43,081 nucleotides of DNA, taken from NCBI GenBank assembly GCA_947471035.1, contig CANIWJ010000020.1, positions 1 through 43,081 of the forward strand, written 5' to 3'. The stretch comes from Verrucomicrobiota bacterium. GTDB taxonomy: Bacteria > Verrucomicrobiota > Verrucomicrobiia > Opitutales > Opitutaceae. The position numbers and the translations under genes were made by a program. This document shows, in pieces, positions 42,192 through 43,081 of the stretch; positions within the stretch are counted from its first letter, which is position 1; every line of letters starts with the position of its first letter. The notes below the pieces were generated by a model. The model did not search any database. It saw only the letters and a list, made by a program, of their open reading frames with translations, and had not been told where the DNA came from.

Positions 42192-42547
42192 GGGGGTGTT
42201 CTGGATTCGACCCTTGGTTGGAGTGCACGGCTGCCCTTCGCGAGTGACGGTCTCGCGTTATAAATTCCTTCAAAACAAAATAAACGGCACCTTCGAAGAA
42301 ATGCCCCTCGCTGCCTAAGTGCAGTGACGATCGCCCAGTGACGTCCACTAGCTGACGTGATCGACGACAGTGGACATAGCGCCCAGAGCCACCCGCGGTG
42401 TGGGCGCCGTATCTTCGATCCGGGGGTTAGTTAACATCATTGCGCGTGCAGTCGCGGGGTGTCGGCGAAATTAAAACGGCACTATAAGGGTAGACGCCAT
42501 GCGCGAAGGCCAGGGGCACGCGGGTTCAATTCCCGCCACCTCCACCA
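42192..42547 (+). ncRNA. ssrA: Transfer-messenger RNA (tmRNA)
   Basis: A trans-translation RNA of about 356 nt that rescues stalled ribosomes. The 5' end GGGGGTG...GGATTCGACC and 3' end CACCTCCACCA form a 7-bp acceptor stem. It includes the G3-U wobble of alanine tRNAs, and CCA is encoded. The T arm GCGGG TTCAATT CCCGC is intact. The tag frame reads INGTFEEMPLAA and stops at TAA (42316-42318). By analogy with the UAGUC-GCA context of E. coli I place the resume codon at GGC (42286), giving the tag A-GTFEEMPLAA, but AAC at 42283 is also possible. A strong terminator follows. The 202 bp upstream (41990-42191) should hold the promoter, but I see no convincing boxes. Confidence 0.95.
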
Positions 42548-42562
42548 ATTGAACAACTAAGA

Positions 42563-42598
42563 GCCCGCGAGTGCCGAAAGGCGTTCGCGGGCTTTTTT
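42563..42598 (+). terminator. Rho-independent terminator of tmRNA
   Basis: The 8-bp stem GCCCGCGA (42563-42570) / TCGCGGGC (42585-42592), with an inner GCC/GGC pairing in the loop, is followed by six T residues (42593-42598), 16 bases after the tmRNA CCA end. Confidence 0.93.
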
Positions 42599-42692
42599 GT
42601 GCCGACGGGGGCGGGAATTGAGCCGCGTATGGCATTGCATTACCAATTCTCGGTAAATCCCGGAACTTCTAGCCCTCCTGAATTTGGACACA

Positions 42693-42731
42693 AAAAAGCC
42701 ACGAAAACCGTGAGGGTTTGCGTGGCTTTTT
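42693..42731 (-). terminator. Bidirectional-looking terminator after the tRNA cluster
   Basis: The 11-bp arms AAAAAGCCACG (42693-42703) and CGTGGCTTTTT (42721-42731), with inner AAACC/GGTTT pairing, have a U-run on either strand. It lies 12 bases beyond the 3' end of tRNA-Gln and should end the minus-strand tRNA transcript. Confidence 0.85.
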
Positions 42732-42742
42732 CCGATTAAAAG

Positions 42743-42816
42743 TGGCTGCCCGACTAGGACTCGAACCTAGACAAAGCGAGTCAGAGTCGCTTGTGCTACC
42801 ATTACACCATCGAGCA
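42743..42816 (-). tRNA. tRNA-Gln (anticodon CTG)
   Basis: A 74-nt cloverleaf on the minus strand. The acceptor TGCTCGA pairs with TCGGGCA, the D-arm is GGTGTAATGGTAGCAC, the anticodon loop CTCTGAC gives CUG, and the T loop is TTCGAGT. CCA is encoded (complement of 42743-42745). It is the last gene of the tRNA cluster before the terminator. Confidence 0.95.
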
Positions 42817-42861
42817 GTGAGAAAATCTGGGTTATGTGGCGTGATGTTCTGGACTAGAGAT

Positions 42862-42936
42862 TGGAGCCGGCGACTGGACTCGAACCCGCAACCGCCTGTT
42901 TACAAAACAGGTGCTCTACCATTGAGCTACACCGGC
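42862..42936 (-). tRNA. tRNA-Thr (anticodon TGT)
   Basis: A 75-nt cloverleaf on the minus strand. The acceptor GCCGGTG pairs with CGCCGGC with one wobble. The anticodon stem CCTGT/ACAGG encloses loop TTTGTAA (anticodon UGU). The discriminator is T and CCA is encoded. It is 45 bp upstream of tRNA-Gln and probably in the same transcript. Confidence 0.95.
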
Positions 42937-43012
42937 GACTCAATTGGGTCGCGAAAACAACATAAACCTCGGAAAGAACGCGGCCCAACTGATTGAAGGT
43001 CAGGCCGTAAAG

Positions 43013-43081
<69 letters not shown>

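Noticed and set aside
42013..42318. Open frames of about 100 residues running into tmRNA
   Set aside because: The 3' part is the tmRNA tag frame itself; upstream there is no start context or recognisable protein.

Overview
The window looks like a chromosomal segment of a Gram-negative member of the Verrucomicrobiota, most likely Opitutaceae. That placement is inferred from gene content and protein style, not from a marker search. Supporting signs are high GC, an LptD-type LPS-assembly protein, an operon of ExbB with two ExbDs and TPR proteins, a DUF4199 membrane protein, and start codons that almost all lack a Shine-Dalgarno sequence. There is no phage, transposase or CRISPR array. It reads as core and lineage-specific chromosome.

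Left part (1-13.7 kb, nearly all minus strand): the 3'-truncated topB, a RES/Xre toxin-antitoxin pair, a class V aminotransferase, an RsmB-like rRNA methyltransferase, a SlyD-polyphosphate glucokinase-LptD run with translational coupling, an AraC-Ogt DNA-repair fusion, a secreted cupin, and a YbbA/YbbP-type ABC exporter. The ABC pair is divergent from a TesA-like SGNH esterase, as in E. coli.

Middle part (13.7-30.7 kb, mostly plus strand): the esterase is followed by a tight outer-membrane-protein / cupredoxin / adenylate-cyclase module. Next come a GYF-RDD membrane protein (minus strand) and an orphan oligopeptide-binding lipoprotein. The most interesting locus follows, at 20.3-30.7 kb: a 970-residue TPR protein, a second TPR-like periplasmic protein, ExbB, two ExbDs, a protein joining a TonB-like transmembrane anchor to a von Willebrand A domain, a Deg-type serine protease, and a partner of the same architecture that has lost the catalytic triad. 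All are secreted or inner-membrane proteins in one direction with short gaps or ATGA overlaps. I read it as a proton-motive-force-driven envelope machine in which a vWA domain replaces the TonB C-terminal domain and a protease/pseudoprotease pair is the likely output.

Right part (30.7-43.1 kb): a U32-family protein whose gene carries two in-frame hairpin-plus-heptamer repeat insertions, a UbiB-type kinase with a phasin-like protein, an MFS transporter, a DUF4199 protein, a TatA-like protein, a hexose-phosphate mutarotase-like protein, EF-P with asparagine at the loop tip, an animal-like UDP-glucose dehydrogenase, and a sterol-desaturase-family enzyme. The end is RNA-rich: tmRNA on the plus strand, then tRNA-Gln, tRNA-Thr and a truncated tRNA-Lys on the minus strand. 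No gene-free stretch exceeds about 200 bases. The longest, 41990-42191 between the desaturase and tmRNA, holds no gene that I can support.
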